Source of the DNA: Pseudogracilibacillus auburnensis
Lineage (GTDB): Bacteria; Bacillota; Bacilli; Bacillales; Amphibacillaceae
Direction: 5' to 3'
Assembly (NCBI RefSeq): GCF_003201975.1
Contig: NZ_QJJQ01000009.1
Coordinates: 89,104-153,103, forward strand
Length of the DNA: 64,000 nt
Shown here: positions 1-8,609 of the stretch, piece by piece
Layout of the letters: each line of letters begins with the position of its first letter
How positions within the stretch are numbered: position 1 is the stretch's first letter
Position numbers and translations under genes: made by a program
Notes under the pieces: generated by a model
Database searches by the model: none
Told to the model about the DNA's origin: nothing
What the model saw: the letters and a program-made list of their open reading frames with translations, nothing else

Positions 1-81
1 AGAAAAGTTGGTGATTTTTCAGACTTTTAGAAAAATAAGATGGAATAACAACTAGTTTAAAATAGTATCAACGCAGGGAAT

Positions 82-101
82 ATATCCGTTTATTCGTATA
101 T
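82..101. promoter_or_regulatory. imperfect inverted repeat upstream of the sigma-54 promoter
   Basis: ATATCCG and CGTATAT form 7-bp arms with one mismatch around a 6-bp spacer, about 22 bp upstream of the -24 element. An enhancer site for a bacterial enhancer-binding activator is possible, but the distance is short for that class. The activator gene is not in the window. Weak evidence. Confidence 0.25.
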
Positions 102-123
102 CATTCACTGCTTTTTTTCATGT

Positions 124-139
124 TGGCATATAAATTGCA
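124..139 (+). promoter_or_regulatory. sigma-54 (-24/-12) promoter
   Basis: TGGCAT, five bases, then TTGCA. The GG (125-126) and GC (137-138) dinucleotides are exactly 12 bp apart, as in the consensus TGGCAC-N5-TTGCW, with only C-to-T at the last -24 position. It ends 46 bp before the ATG at 186. SigL-dependent control by a RocR/GabR-like activator is known for amino acid and GABA catabolism in Bacillus, which fits the downstream genes. Confidence 0.75.
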
Positions 140-185
140 ATAATATAAACTAACACAATTCTTGAAAAGACAAGGAGGAAAAAGA

Positions 186-1553
186 ATGAACAAAAATGCA
201 GTTGAAACAAATAAAGTAAATGAATTAGTCGAGTTGGATAAACAACATTTTATCCATCCATCGACAAATCCACATGAATTAGTCGCGAAAGGGCCAGGAA
301 TTATTTTTTCAGAAGGAAAAGGTATCTATGTGAAAAATATGATGGATGGAAAAGAATATATCGATGGAATGTCGATGCTTTGGAACGTAAATATCGGGCA
401 TGGACAAGAGGAAGTTGTGGATGCTGGTAAAGAACAAATGTCAAAAATCGCGTATAGTTCGGCGTTTAAAGGCTTTTCCAATGAACCAGCGATTAAGCTT
501 GCAAAAAAATTAGCGGACCTTGCCCCGGGAGATTTAAATGCCGTATTTTTCACTTCGGGAGGATCAGAATCCAATGATACAGTGATCAAATTTGCTCGCT
601 TTTATTGGGGGTTAAAAGGAAAACCGACAAAAAGAAGTTTTATCTCCTTAAATAGCGCATATCATGGGGTGACATTGGCAGCACAAACAGTTACAGCAAT
701 TCCTGCTTTTCATGAATTTGCAGGATCGAATATTGATGAAATTTTTCATGCGAAACCTCATTTACTAAACTGTGAATTAGGCGATAAAACGGATCCAAAT
801 TATGAACAGTCCATTCGCGGTATCATTGAAAGAGAAGGTGCAGACACGATTGCGGGCATTATTATGGAACCTGTGCAAGGTGCAGGAGGGGTAAATATTC
901 CGCCAGAAGGTTATTTGCAAGCAGTTAGAAAAATATGTGATGAGTTCGGAATCCTTTTTATTGCCGATGAAGTCATTTGTGGGTTTGCTCGTACTGGAAA
1001 AATGTTCGGCGTTGAAAACTGGGATGTCGTTCCTGATATGATGTCGATTGCGAAAGGAATAACGAGTGGGTATGCACAACTTGGTGGTGTCATGTTAAAT
1101 GATGAAGTGAGAAATACGATTGTAGACTATGACGGAATGCTTGCACATGGATTCACGTATAGTGCTCATGCGACTGCTTGTGCCATTGCGTTAAAAAACA
1201 TTGAAATAATCGAGCGAGAAAATGTCGTAGAAAACGTGCAGGCGATGGAGCTAGAATTGAAAAAAGGGTTAGCATTTTTAGCCGAAAAACATTCTATCGT
1301 GACAAATACGCGCTGTATCGGTTTGTTAGGTGCGTTTGAATTGTATGAAGATCCGTCACGTGGGAAGCTTTTTGGCGAAGATGTCTTTCCGGCAAATAAA
1401 GTTGTCGATGAATGTTTTAAACGCCAACTTATTTTACGTGCACTTGGAGCCCATAATCATATTATCGCTATCGCACCACCACTAGTAACAAATGCGGAAG
1501 AAATGGAAAAAATCATTCACATTATCGATGAAGCGCTCACTACTTTTAAATAA
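186..1553 (+). CDS. class III (omega) aminotransferase, putrescine/GABA/beta-alanine type
   Basis: This is a PLP-dependent class III aminotransferase of about 455 residues, the usual family length. Visible hallmarks are the TSGGSESND phosphate-binding stretch, the acidic IADEVICGF motif, and the PLP lysine in SIAKGITSG (about residue 290). Such enzymes move an omega-amino group (putrescine, GABA, beta-alanine, taurine) to pyruvate or 2-oxoglutarate and release an aldehyde. The start is the ATG at 186, 7 bp after AAGGAGG; an in-frame TTG at 162 lies before that site and is unlikely. The next gene is a GabD-like dehydrogenase that could oxidise the product, and both sit behind a sigma-54 promoter. 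The exact amino donor cannot be read from sequence. Confidence 0.88.
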   Translation: MNKNAVETNKVNELVELDKQHFIHPSTNPHELVAKGPGIIFSEGKGIYVKNMMDGKEYIDGMSMLWNVNIGHGQEEVVDAGKEQMSKIAYSSAFKGFSNEPAIKLAKKLADLAPGDLNAVFFTSGGSESNDTVIKFARFYWGLKGKPTKRSFISLNSAYHGVTLAAQTVTAIPAFHEFAGSNIDEIFHAKPHLLNCELGDKTDPNYEQSIRGIIEREGADTIAGIIMEPVQGAGGVNIPPEGYLQAVRKICDEFGILFIADEVICGFARTGKMFGVENWDVVPDMMSIAKGITSGYAQLGGVMLNDEVRNTIVDYDGMLAHGFTYSAHATACAIALKNIEIIERENVVENVQAMELELKKGLAFLAEKHSIVTNTRCIGLLGAFELYEDPSRGKLFGEDVFPANKVVDECFKRQLILRALGAHNHIIAIAPPLVTNAEEMEKIIHIIDEALTTFK

Positions 1554-1613
1554 AAAGGGTGTAGGCAGGAGCGTAGTGAAATGAAAGCGTTTTAAAGAAG
1601 AGGAGGATTTACA

Positions 1614-3035
1614 ATGCTATATATAAACGGAACATGGCGGACATCAGGTGAAAAGCTCGATGTCATTAATCCGGCCACAGGAGAAGTAATTGAATCCATC
1701 GTCACTGGAGGTGCGGAGGAAACAGAAGAGGCAATTGCTCAGGCAACAGAAGCGTTTAAAATGTGGAAAAATACGACTGGTGTAAAACGGAGTAACTATT
1801 TAGCAACAGTCGTCAAGCTCATGCGTTCACGGAGCAAGGAATTAGCCGAAACGATCACGAGTGAAAACGGTAAACCGTTAGCAGATGCAGAAAGGGAAGT
1901 AATAAGTGCGATCGATTATTTAGAATGGTATGCCGAAGAGGCAAAAAGGTTGTATGGAGACACGCTCCCCGCTTCCCATCCAGATAAACATTTAATGGTT
2001 TTAAGGCAACCGGTCGGAGTGTGTGCGGCAATTACTCCGTGGAATTTTCCACTTTCAATGATCACACGAAAAATTGCCCCTGCGCTTGCGGCGGGCTGCA
2101 CAGTCGTATTAAAACCTGCATCTTTAACACCGTTATCGGCGATTAAAGTATTTGAATGTTTTCATGAAGCGGGACTACCAGCTGGGGTCGTCAATTTAGT
2201 GATTGGTCCTGCAGCAGAAATTGGAAAAGTAATGACAGCAAGTCCTGACGTGCGCAAAATTACGTTTACTGGATCAACAAGAATTGGCAAGAAATTAATG
2301 CGCGACGCAGCTGATACGGTAAAAAAGGTTTCAATGGAGCTTGGTGGCCATGCGCCATTTATCATTTTTGAAGATGCAGATCTAGAAGAAGCAGTCACTG
2401 GTGTTTTAATGACAAAGTTTAAAAATGCTGGTCAGACATGTATTAGTACGAACCGTGTATACGTGGCGGAAAGTATTGCAGAGGAATTTGGTGCGTTGCT
2501 CGCAACGAAAACGGCTGAATTGACAATTGGAAATGGAATGGACGATGGTGTTGATGTCGGACCATTAATAAACGCTGGCGCACTTGAAAAAGTTGCCGCC
2601 CAAGTGGAAGATGCGACCGAAAATGGCGGGAAAATAATAGCTGGTGGTAAAGTGCATTCATTTAGCGGTGGCGACGGCTATTTTTATGAGCCAACTGTTA
2701 TTCAATATGCCAATGAAGAAATGCAAATCGCGACAGAGGAAACATTTGGTCCAGTCGCACCAATTTTTACGTTTCAAACAGAGGAGGAAGTAATTGAAAA
2801 AGCGAATCATCAAGAATATGGGCTCGCTGCCTATTGTTATACGAAAGATTTAGGGCGAGGGCTTCGGATGATGCGTGAATTGGAATATGGTATCGTCGGG
2901 ATTAATGACCTTGCACCAATCGTCATTCAAGCACCTTTTGGTGGAATAAAAGAAAGCGGAATTGGAAAAGAAGGCGGAAAATATGGTCTAGAAGAATATT
3001 TGGAAGAAAAGTTTGTGTCTATTCATATGAAATGA
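1614..3035 (+). CDS. gabD: succinate-semialdehyde dehydrogenase-like aldehyde dehydrogenase
   Basis: A 473-residue NAD(P)-dependent aldehyde dehydrogenase. The cofactor-binding ITPWNFP and FTGSTRIGK motifs are present, as are the general-base glutamate in MELGGHAPF (about E242) and the catalytic cysteine in NAGQTCIST (about C276). Overall it resembles GabD-type succinate-semialdehyde dehydrogenases closely. It starts 60 bp after the aminotransferase with a good AGAGGAGG site, so the two are probably one sigma-54-driven operon that takes an omega-amino acid to its carboxylate. Related semialdehydes are possible substrates. No clear terminator follows. Confidence 0.85.
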   Translation: MLYINGTWRTSGEKLDVINPATGEVIESIVTGGAEETEEAIAQATEAFKMWKNTTGVKRSNYLATVVKLMRSRSKELAETITSENGKPLADAEREVISAIDYLEWYAEEAKRLYGDTLPASHPDKHLMVLRQPVGVCAAITPWNFPLSMITRKIAPALAAGCTVVLKPASLTPLSAIKVFECFHEAGLPAGVVNLVIGPAAEIGKVMTASPDVRKITFTGSTRIGKKLMRDAADTVKKVSMELGGHAPFIIFEDADLEEAVTGVLMTKFKNAGQTCISTNRVYVAESIAEEFGALLATKTAELTIGNGMDDGVDVGPLINAGALEKVAAQVEDATENGGKIIAGGKVHSFSGGDGYFYEPTVIQYANEEMQIATEETFGPVAPIFTFQTEEEVIEKANHQEYGLAAYCYTKDLGRGLRMMRELEYGIVGINDLAPIVIQAPFGGIKESGIGKEGGKYGLEEYLEEKFVSIHMK

Positions 3036-4451
3036 ACGCTTCTTAGTGTGGAAGTTTTTTGGTAGATATGAAAGTATACATCCTTTCTTACTACATAAGC
3101 GCGGGCTAAGGCATTTCGATTAAGAAGTAGCGGCAACCGATGAAAGGAAGGAACAAAGGAAGCGTGTTTCCTTTAAGAAGAAGGTCAGATGTGGTTACGT
3201 ATCTTATAGCAATCAGCACATTTAATTGTGCTATATACGTATTCATTACACAAAACCTTGTACTTTGTTCTTTACATTCGCACCGCCGCATCGTTCTCTA
3301 ACATACGCGTTAATTTTGCACAGATGCATTCATCTTGATTGATACATTCATATATGTCTAAGCAGCGCTCTCGTATGATACGCGGTCATTTCTTCCCGGC
3401 ATTCGTCTAGCAACATGCGTGTGTATTTAAAGGATGTACTTTCTTTAAGATTCAGAAGATGCTTTATCAAAAGGAAAATTGCATCCTTACCATTTATTTT
3501 GACTAAAGACTTTCATAGAAAGCTAATGAAATCAATTTCATCATTCACTATAGCGCTTCAAAAACCGAACTATATTGCTAAAAGGCTTTCACTCCAGGTG
3601 ATCGCTTTCCGCGGGCGGCTGATAAGCCTCCTGCCCCGGCAAGGGGTATGCAGACGTTGCCCGCAAGGGGCGGTTTTAGTCTGTAATCTTTCCCGCAGGA
3701 GTCGACCACCTGCCGTTCCAGCCAAAATTTTATAGGATGTAAAAACAAACGATAACATTATACTTTTGTTTGTTGTTCGGTTTTATTCTAGAAGTAGTCT
3801 GTTATGAAATTGACTCAATTAATTAGGGTTTACTGAATAAAAAGAAATCCCATCTACATCGATAGTTTGTACCCGTTTTTCTCGATATAAAGTGCAAGGG
3901 TTTTGACTGTTTTACCAAAAAACCTTTGCACATGCAATGAACTATTCTAGTTGTCTGGAGCGAAAGTGACTGACTCCAGCGGGAAAAGCAACAGAGGAAC
4001 GCAGACTAAGAACGCCACGTCCTTATGTCTTCGTCTGCGCTAGTACATCCTGTACGTCGGAATACCCCGCAGGAAGTGGTTTTCTTCCGAGGCAGGTTAA
4101 GTACGCGACGTCCTGGGACTGGGACTGCGCTAAATGCTCGTCCCATCGAAAAGAGTTTGCACTTTCGTTCGTCCCATCGAAAAGCTTTGTCGCAACACCT
4201 GGGACTGCGATTACTCGTCCCACCGTAAAGATTGCACTAGCACGTCCTGCGACTGCGATTACTCGTCGCAATAAACATTGTGCGTCGGAGGGCTGAGGCC
4301 GTGCCCGCTAAAAAGCACTGTACATTTCGCGGAAGACAACGGTAAGATGAAACACAATTTAGTTGTTCAGCAGACCCTAATTATTTAAAAAATGAGCACA
4401 AACTTTTGAAACGTTTTGTCTATGCAAACATTAATAAGGAGGCGGAAGAGA
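3036..4451. repeat. 1.4-kb gene-free spacer made of degenerate interspersed repeats
   Basis: I see no credible gene here; open frames are short and lack ribosome binding sites. From about 3080 to 3300 the DNA resembles the left part of the MITE-like element at 6831 (CATCCTTTCTTACT, then CATAAG, GGGCTAAGGCATT). From 3595 to 3722 and from 3955 to 4095 lie GC-rich blocks with CCGCGGGCGG and CCCGCAGGAG(T) words, a type of interspersed repeat common in Bacillaceae genomes. From 4095 to 4275 there are tandem degenerate units built on CGTCCTGGGACTGCG and CTCGTCCCATCGAAAAG, which also occur in the MITE-like element on the other strand. The block looks like a landing zone of decayed repeats. Confidence 0.7.
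3595..3722. repeat. GC-rich interspersed repeat with inverted ends
   Basis: The left end (CAGGTGATC, then CCGCGGG) and the right end (CCCGCAGG, then GACCACCTG) are imperfect reverse complements, so transcripts could fold into a long hairpin. Inner words are GCCTCCTGCCCCGGC and TTGCCCGCAAGGGGCGG. Related fragments lie at 3955-4095 and 22485-22550. No coding content is evident. Confidence 0.55.
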
Positions 4452-5090
4452 ATGGCAAAACAGGTAGAACAGGAAATAATCGTTCGAAATATTGAACAGA
4501 AAGATTTAGAAGAAGTGGCAGCATTATCCCATAAATGTTTTGGACCAGGGATGTCACTAAAATATGAGCATATGGAAAGTCAGTTGAACATTTTTCCGAA
4601 AGGGCAAATTTGTGTAGAATATGGTGGGAAAATTGTCGGGTGTGCACTTAGTTTAATCGTCAATTTTTCCGACTATGGATATGATCATACGTATGACGAG
4701 ATTTCGGGAGACGGATATATTCGTAACCATAATCCCGAGGGTGTTAATTTGTATGGGATAGAGGTTGGCGTTGATCCAGATTATTGGAATATGAGTATTG
4801 GTAAGCAATTATATGAGGCACGCAAAAAAATATGTAAAGAGTTACATTTGCAAAGTATTATCATTGGTGGGCGTATCCCGAATTATTATCAATACGCAGA
4901 CAAAATGAGTGCAGAGCAATATGCGAAAGCAGTGATGGCGGATAAAATATATGATCCTGTGCTCACATTTCAGAAGAAGAATGGGTTTCAACTAAATAAG
5001 GTGATCGCGAATTATTTGCCTGATGATAAAGAATCTTTACAATATGCAACATCGATGGAATGGAAAAATGATGAGTACGAATTAACATAA
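4452..5090 (+). CDS. GNAT-family N-acetyltransferase
   Basis: A 212-residue acetyltransferase of the GNAT fold. The opening IIVRNIEQKDLEEVAALSH is a typical beta1-alpha1 start, and LYGIEVGVDPDYWNMSIGKQL gives beta4 and the acetyl-CoA pyrophosphate loop (the R/Q-x-x-G-x-G/A region, here MSIGKQL). It resembles the GNAT half of the GNAT plus carbon-nitrogen hydrolase fusion proteins of Bacillus (YhcX type), but no hydrolase half follows. The ATG at 4452 is preceded by AAGGAGG at 4436-4442; an upstream in-frame TTG at 4416 has no such site. The acceptor substrate is unknown. The nearby aminotransferase and permease make a polyamine or amino acid link possible but unproven. Confidence 0.8.
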   Translation: MAKQVEQEIIVRNIEQKDLEEVAALSHKCFGPGMSLKYEHMESQLNIFPKGQICVEYGGKIVGCALSLIVNFSDYGYDHTYDEISGDGYIRNHNPEGVNLYGIEVGVDPDYWNMSIGKQLYEARKKICKELHLQSIIIGGRIPNYYQYADKMSAEQYAKAVMADKIYDPVLTFQKKNGFQLNKVIANYLPDDKESLQYATSMEWKNDEYELT

Positions 5091-5128
5091 TTGTAAGCGA
5101 TTGCATATTTCGTTAATGGAGTACTCAT

Positions 5129-5346
5129 TGCGGAAAATAAGCTATGTAGTGCGGAAAATATGTCTGTGATTGCGCAAAAATAACTATGAAGTGCGGAAAA
5201 TAAGCTCGCGATTGCGGAAAAACCACCATCAAGTGCGGAAATTTATCCTGCGATTGCGGAAAAACCACTTTGAAGTGCGGAAATTCAGACTGCAAGTGCG
5301 GAAAAAAAATCTCCATTTAGTGCGGAATTTTAGATCGTAAGTGCGC
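5129..5346. repeat. 21-bp periodic TGCG array, locus 1
   Basis: TGCG words (mostly TGCGGAAA, once each TGCGCAAA and TGCGCAAG) start at 5129, 5150, 5171, 5192, 5213, 5234, 5255, 5276, 5297, 5321 and 5342. Every step is 21 bp except one of 24. The bases between words vary. The array fills the spacer between the GNAT gene and the permease. Direction: TGCG reads on the plus strand. Confidence 0.9.
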
Positions 5347-5411
5347 AAGTTTCACATCAATTTATTATAAAAAGTTTTCGAGAATAATTACGATGGGGGA
5401 GAGATAGGAAT

Positions 5412-6773
5412 ATGGGTAAACAGGCGACATTGAAAAGATCGTTAGGTGTTTGGGCAATTGTTGCGCTTGGGTTAGGTTATATGACACCGACTGTTGTGTT
5501 TGATACGTTTGGGATTGTTTCGCGAATTTCGAGCGGGGTTGTGCCGCTCGCATATCTTGTCGGGCTGATCGTCATGGTTTTTACAGCAATTAGCTATGGA
5601 AAGATGGTACGAGTTTTCCCTGATGCGGGTTCGGCGTATACGTATACGAGAAGAACGATGGGAGAGCATGTCGGTTTTTTGGTCGGTTGGGCTTCATTAC
5701 TTGACTATTTATTATTGCCGATGGTTAATGCACTTATTATTCGTATTTATATGGCATCCCTTTTTCCGGAAGTGCCTGTATGGATTTGGGTCGTTTCCTA
5801 TGTCGCAATCGTTACCGCAATTAATGTATATAGTATGAAGTCGACATCAGGACTGAATGTCATCCTCGTTGTTTTTACATTAGCGTTAATGATCATTTTT
5901 ATCATTATCGCCTCTGTTCAGCTTTATCATGGTATGGGCGCAGGGACCATTTTTACAATCGATCCACTTTGGCACCAAGATGTGGAGATGATAGCAGTCT
6001 TTACCGCAGCGACTGTCGTTGCCTTCTCGTTTATCGGATTTGATGCGATTACGATGTATACGGAAGAGGCAAAAGATGCAAATACAGTACCAAGAGCGAT
6101 TATCGTGACAGTGTTACTTGGTGGAATGGTCTTTTTCATTGCGGCCTATTTTACACAATCATTATTTCCTGATATCGGTGTATTTAATTTATTGGATGAT
6201 ACATTACCGGAAATCGGGCTTTACGTCGGTGGGCAAGTTTTTCAACTCATCTTCTTGGCGGGAGCTTTTGCTGCGACTGTTGCATCAGGGCTAGCATCCC
6301 ATGCAAGTGTGTCACGACTGCTTTACGTTATGGGTAGAAATGAAGTGCTTCCAAAACGAGCATTTGGCTATGTCCATCCAAAGTTTCGGACGCCTGTTTT
6401 TACGGTTGTGTTAACTGGAGTTGTTTCGCTTCTGGCAATTGGGCCGGATTTAGAGCTTATTGCTTCTGTCATTAATTTTGGAGCATTAATTGCTTTTACG
6501 TTTGTTAACTTGTCTGTGATTGCGTACTTTATTTTTCGGAAAAAACGATACAAATCAGCGAACGATATTTTCAAGTATTTAATTATGCCATTGTTAGGAG
6601 CTGCAACGACGGGAATTCTGTGGTATCACCTGCATGCAGATGCGTTTATTGGAGGTCTTGTTTGGATCATTGTAGGTGTTATTTATATGTTGTTTATAAC
6701 AAGATTTTTTAAAAAGAAGATGGGTACATTTGATGAAAGTGAAGCGGATGATTTGGTGAATAAAGAGGCTTAG
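5412..6773 (+). CDS. APC-superfamily amino acid/polyamine permease
   Basis: A 453-residue integral membrane protein with about 12 hydrophobic segments. The N-terminal segment carries the APC signature (LGVWAIVALGLGYMTPTVVFDTFGIV, with the unwound TM1 glycine-rich stretch), and GSAYTYTRRTMGEHVGFLVGW matches the TM2-TM3 region; the FSFIGFDAITMYTEEAKD stretch in TM6-7 is also typical. It probably imports an amino acid or amine in symport with H+ or Na+. PuuP-like putrescine importers look similar, and the aminotransferase/dehydrogenase pair upstream would suit that substrate, but this is inference. Start ATG with GGGGGAG about 10 bp upstream. The TGCG array occupies its upstream spacer. Confidence 0.85.
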   Translation: MGKQATLKRSLGVWAIVALGLGYMTPTVVFDTFGIVSRISSGVVPLAYLVGLIVMVFTAISYGKMVRVFPDAGSAYTYTRRTMGEHVGFLVGWASLLDYLLLPMVNALIIRIYMASLFPEVPVWIWVVSYVAIVTAINVYSMKSTSGLNVILVVFTLALMIIFIIIASVQLYHGMGAGTIFTIDPLWHQDVEMIAVFTAATVVAFSFIGFDAITMYTEEAKDANTVPRAIIVTVLLGGMVFFIAAYFTQSLFPDIGVFNLLDDTLPEIGLYVGGQVFQLIFLAGAFAATVASGLASHASVSRLLYVMGRNEVLPKRAFGYVHPKFRTPVFTVVLTGVVSLLAIGPDLELIASVINFGALIAFTFVNLSVIAYFIFRKKRYKSANDIFKYLIMPLLGAATTGILWYHLHADAFIGGLVWIIVGVIYMLFITRFFKKKMGTFDESEADDLVNKEA

Positions 6774-6830
6774 TTTTGTCTATGGTCAAACGGATCAATC
6801 CTTTGCAACTTGCCAAAACGTAAAAGAGGT

Positions 6831-7197
6831 TGTTCAAAAAGTCCAACAAAAATGACGCATCGAATTTCTGCGTTGGCAGCTAAGAAAGGATATATCCTTT
6901 CTTACTGCATAAGTGCAACTAGGGCATTCGCAGTAAAGGCGTAGCGAATGCAAAGTTTTCTAATCTTGCTTTTCCGGTACTCACGTATGTAAAGGCATAC
7001 GCTCTGTTCTCGGGAGCTACGCCGCCTTCGACGAATAGGACGTTCTAGTACTGGCGTTGCCACAATGCTTTTCGATGGGACGAGCATTTAGCGGAGCCCC
7101 AATGCTTTTTGATGGGATGAGCATTTAGCGGAGTCCCAGGACGTGGCGCTTTTAGCCAGTGGAACTTCTTGATCCTTTTTATCGGCCTTTTTGAACA
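6831..7197. mobile_element. MITE-like element, copy A (367 bp)
   Basis: The element is bounded by terminal inverted repeats of about 14 bp: TGTTCAAAAAGTCC on the left and the complement of TGTTCAAAAAGGCC on the right. It has no transposase. The left end (through GACGCATCGAATTTCTG and the TTGGCAG word) and the right end (GGACGTGGCG, TTTTAGCCAGTGGAACTTCTT) match copy B at 27696-27893. The interior also has two tandem copies of a unit containing ATGCTTTTYGATGGGAYGAG followed by CATTTAGCGGAG. The right end abuts the ribosome binding site of the M20 gene, so it may supply that gene's leader or promoter. Confidence 0.75.
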
Positions 7198-7219
7198 CGC
7201 ACTAAAAGGAGAATTTGCA

Positions 7220-8503
7220 TTGAAAAACAAAATTCGCAATTATATCGAACAAAATAAAACAGCGTTATTTAAAACGATTCAAGAGCTCGTCCAAATTGAA
7301 ACAGTTGTTGGTAATGAAATGGTGGGTCAAGCCTATATGAAGCGTAAATTTGCGGAAATTGGTTTAACGATCCATGAAGTGGCCCCAGACTACGAGGAGC
7401 TTGCAAAACACGAGGCTTTTGTCGATTCTGAAATTCCCTTTGCGGGGCGAACGAACTTAGTCGGCATTCATCATGGCGTTGGGGATGGAAAATCTCTTAC
7501 TTTGCATGGTCATATAGATGTCGTTCCACCAGAGCCTGTAGGGAATTGGACCGTTGACCCGTGGGGGGCGGAAATAATAGACGGAAAATTGTACGGCAGG
7601 GGCGCTGCCGATATGAAATCGGGTTTAATAGCCAACTGGTTTGCGCTGAAAACACTTATCGATCTTGCCTATCCGATTACGGGCGATGTCCAGTTGCACT
7701 CCGTGATTGAAGAGGAAGCTGGTGGAGGTGGTGGAGCACTCGCTTGTTTGGAAGCAGGCTTTCGAACAGATGGATATATTTCAACGGAGCCACACCATTT
7801 TAATACGACGATCTCACATGCTGGCATTATGTATTTTCGAGTAAAGGTGGTTGGCAGGACCGCACATGCTGGTCTTGCACATCATGGGATCAATGCCATT
7901 TCAAAAATGTATAAAATTGTTGCTGCACTAGAGGAATTGAACGAGTTGCGGGCCCAAAATGTAAAATTTGACCTGTATGAAAAAGGATCTGGTCAATCGG
8001 TTCATTTGAATCTCGGGGTGCTTCGTGCAGGTGATTGGGTATCAACGGTTCCAGGAGGGGCGATGTTAGAATGCCGAATCGGTTTTATTCCGGGAGAAAG
8101 CAGGAAGGAAATAAAAAAATTAATTCAAGAAACGGTGGCTAGGGCAGTTGTTGACGATGATTGGTTTAAAGCTCACCCACCCGAGATTGAATGGTTTGGA
8201 TGGACAACAGAGCCGTGGTATCAAGATCCCGAACATTCTTTCGTCCAAGGCTTTTTAAAAACAGCAGGCGATGTGCTAGGTCGAGACGTGAAGATTGTTG
8301 GGCGAGCATCTGGAAATGATGCACGGTTTACGCAATATTACAACGGGATGGCAGGCATATGCTTTGGACCTGTAGGTGAAAATATGCACGGTCCTGATGA
8401 AAATGTTCATTTGGAAAGTGTCGTGGAGGTCGTGAACGTATTTGCCAATTATATCATTGATTGGAGTGAAAGTGCGAGGGAGAATGGCGAAACGAGTGGG
8501 TAA
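7220..8503 (+). CDS. M20 family amidohydrolase/deacylase (ArgE/DapE type)
   Basis: A 427-residue dimetal peptidase of family M20. Metal ligands and catalytic residues are visible: GHIDVVPP (about H98, D100), GRGAADMKSG (bridging Asp), the EEE triplet at about 164-166, STEPHH, and the final histidine in NMHGPDENVH. The dimerisation insert begins near residue 200. It removes an acyl group from an N-acyl amino acid or small peptide (acetylornithine, succinyl-diaminopimelate or similar). The start is TTG at 7220, 8 bp after AAGGAG; the frame is open upstream into the repeat element, but no ribosome site supports an earlier start. It converges on the oxidoreductase gene, with a shared terminator between. 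Confidence 0.85.
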   Translation: MKNKIRNYIEQNKTALFKTIQELVQIETVVGNEMVGQAYMKRKFAEIGLTIHEVAPDYEELAKHEAFVDSEIPFAGRTNLVGIHHGVGDGKSLTLHGHIDVVPPEPVGNWTVDPWGAEIIDGKLYGRGAADMKSGLIANWFALKTLIDLAYPITGDVQLHSVIEEEAGGGGGALACLEAGFRTDGYISTEPHHFNTTISHAGIMYFRVKVVGRTAHAGLAHHGINAISKMYKIVAALEELNELRAQNVKFDLYEKGSGQSVHLNLGVLRAGDWVSTVPGGAMLECRIGFIPGESRKEIKKLIQETVARAVVDDDWFKAHPPEIEWFGWTTEPWYQDPEHSFVQGFLKTAGDVLGRDVKIVGRASGNDARFTQYYNGMAGICFGPVGENMHGPDENVHLESVVEVVNVFANYIIDWSESARENGETSG

Positions 8504-8540
8504 AATGGTCGCAATGTCGGCCGGTTCCTAACGGCCATAT

Positions 8541-8588
8541 AAAAAACACCAAACGGGGGACGATCGTGTCCTTCCTTTTGGTGTTTTT
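8541..8588. terminator. bidirectional Rho-independent terminator
   Basis: AAAACACCAAA pairs with TTTGGTGTTTT around a loop of about 23 bases, with A-runs and T-runs on both sides. It lies between convergent genes and can serve both. Confidence 0.85.
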
Positions 8589-8609
8589 CACTTCCTTAAA
8601 AAGTGTCCA

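Noticed and set aside
3415..4271. ORFs of 60 to 106 codons in the repeat-rich spacer
   Set aside because: They run through GC-rich hairpin repeats on both strands, lack ribosome sites and look like no family.
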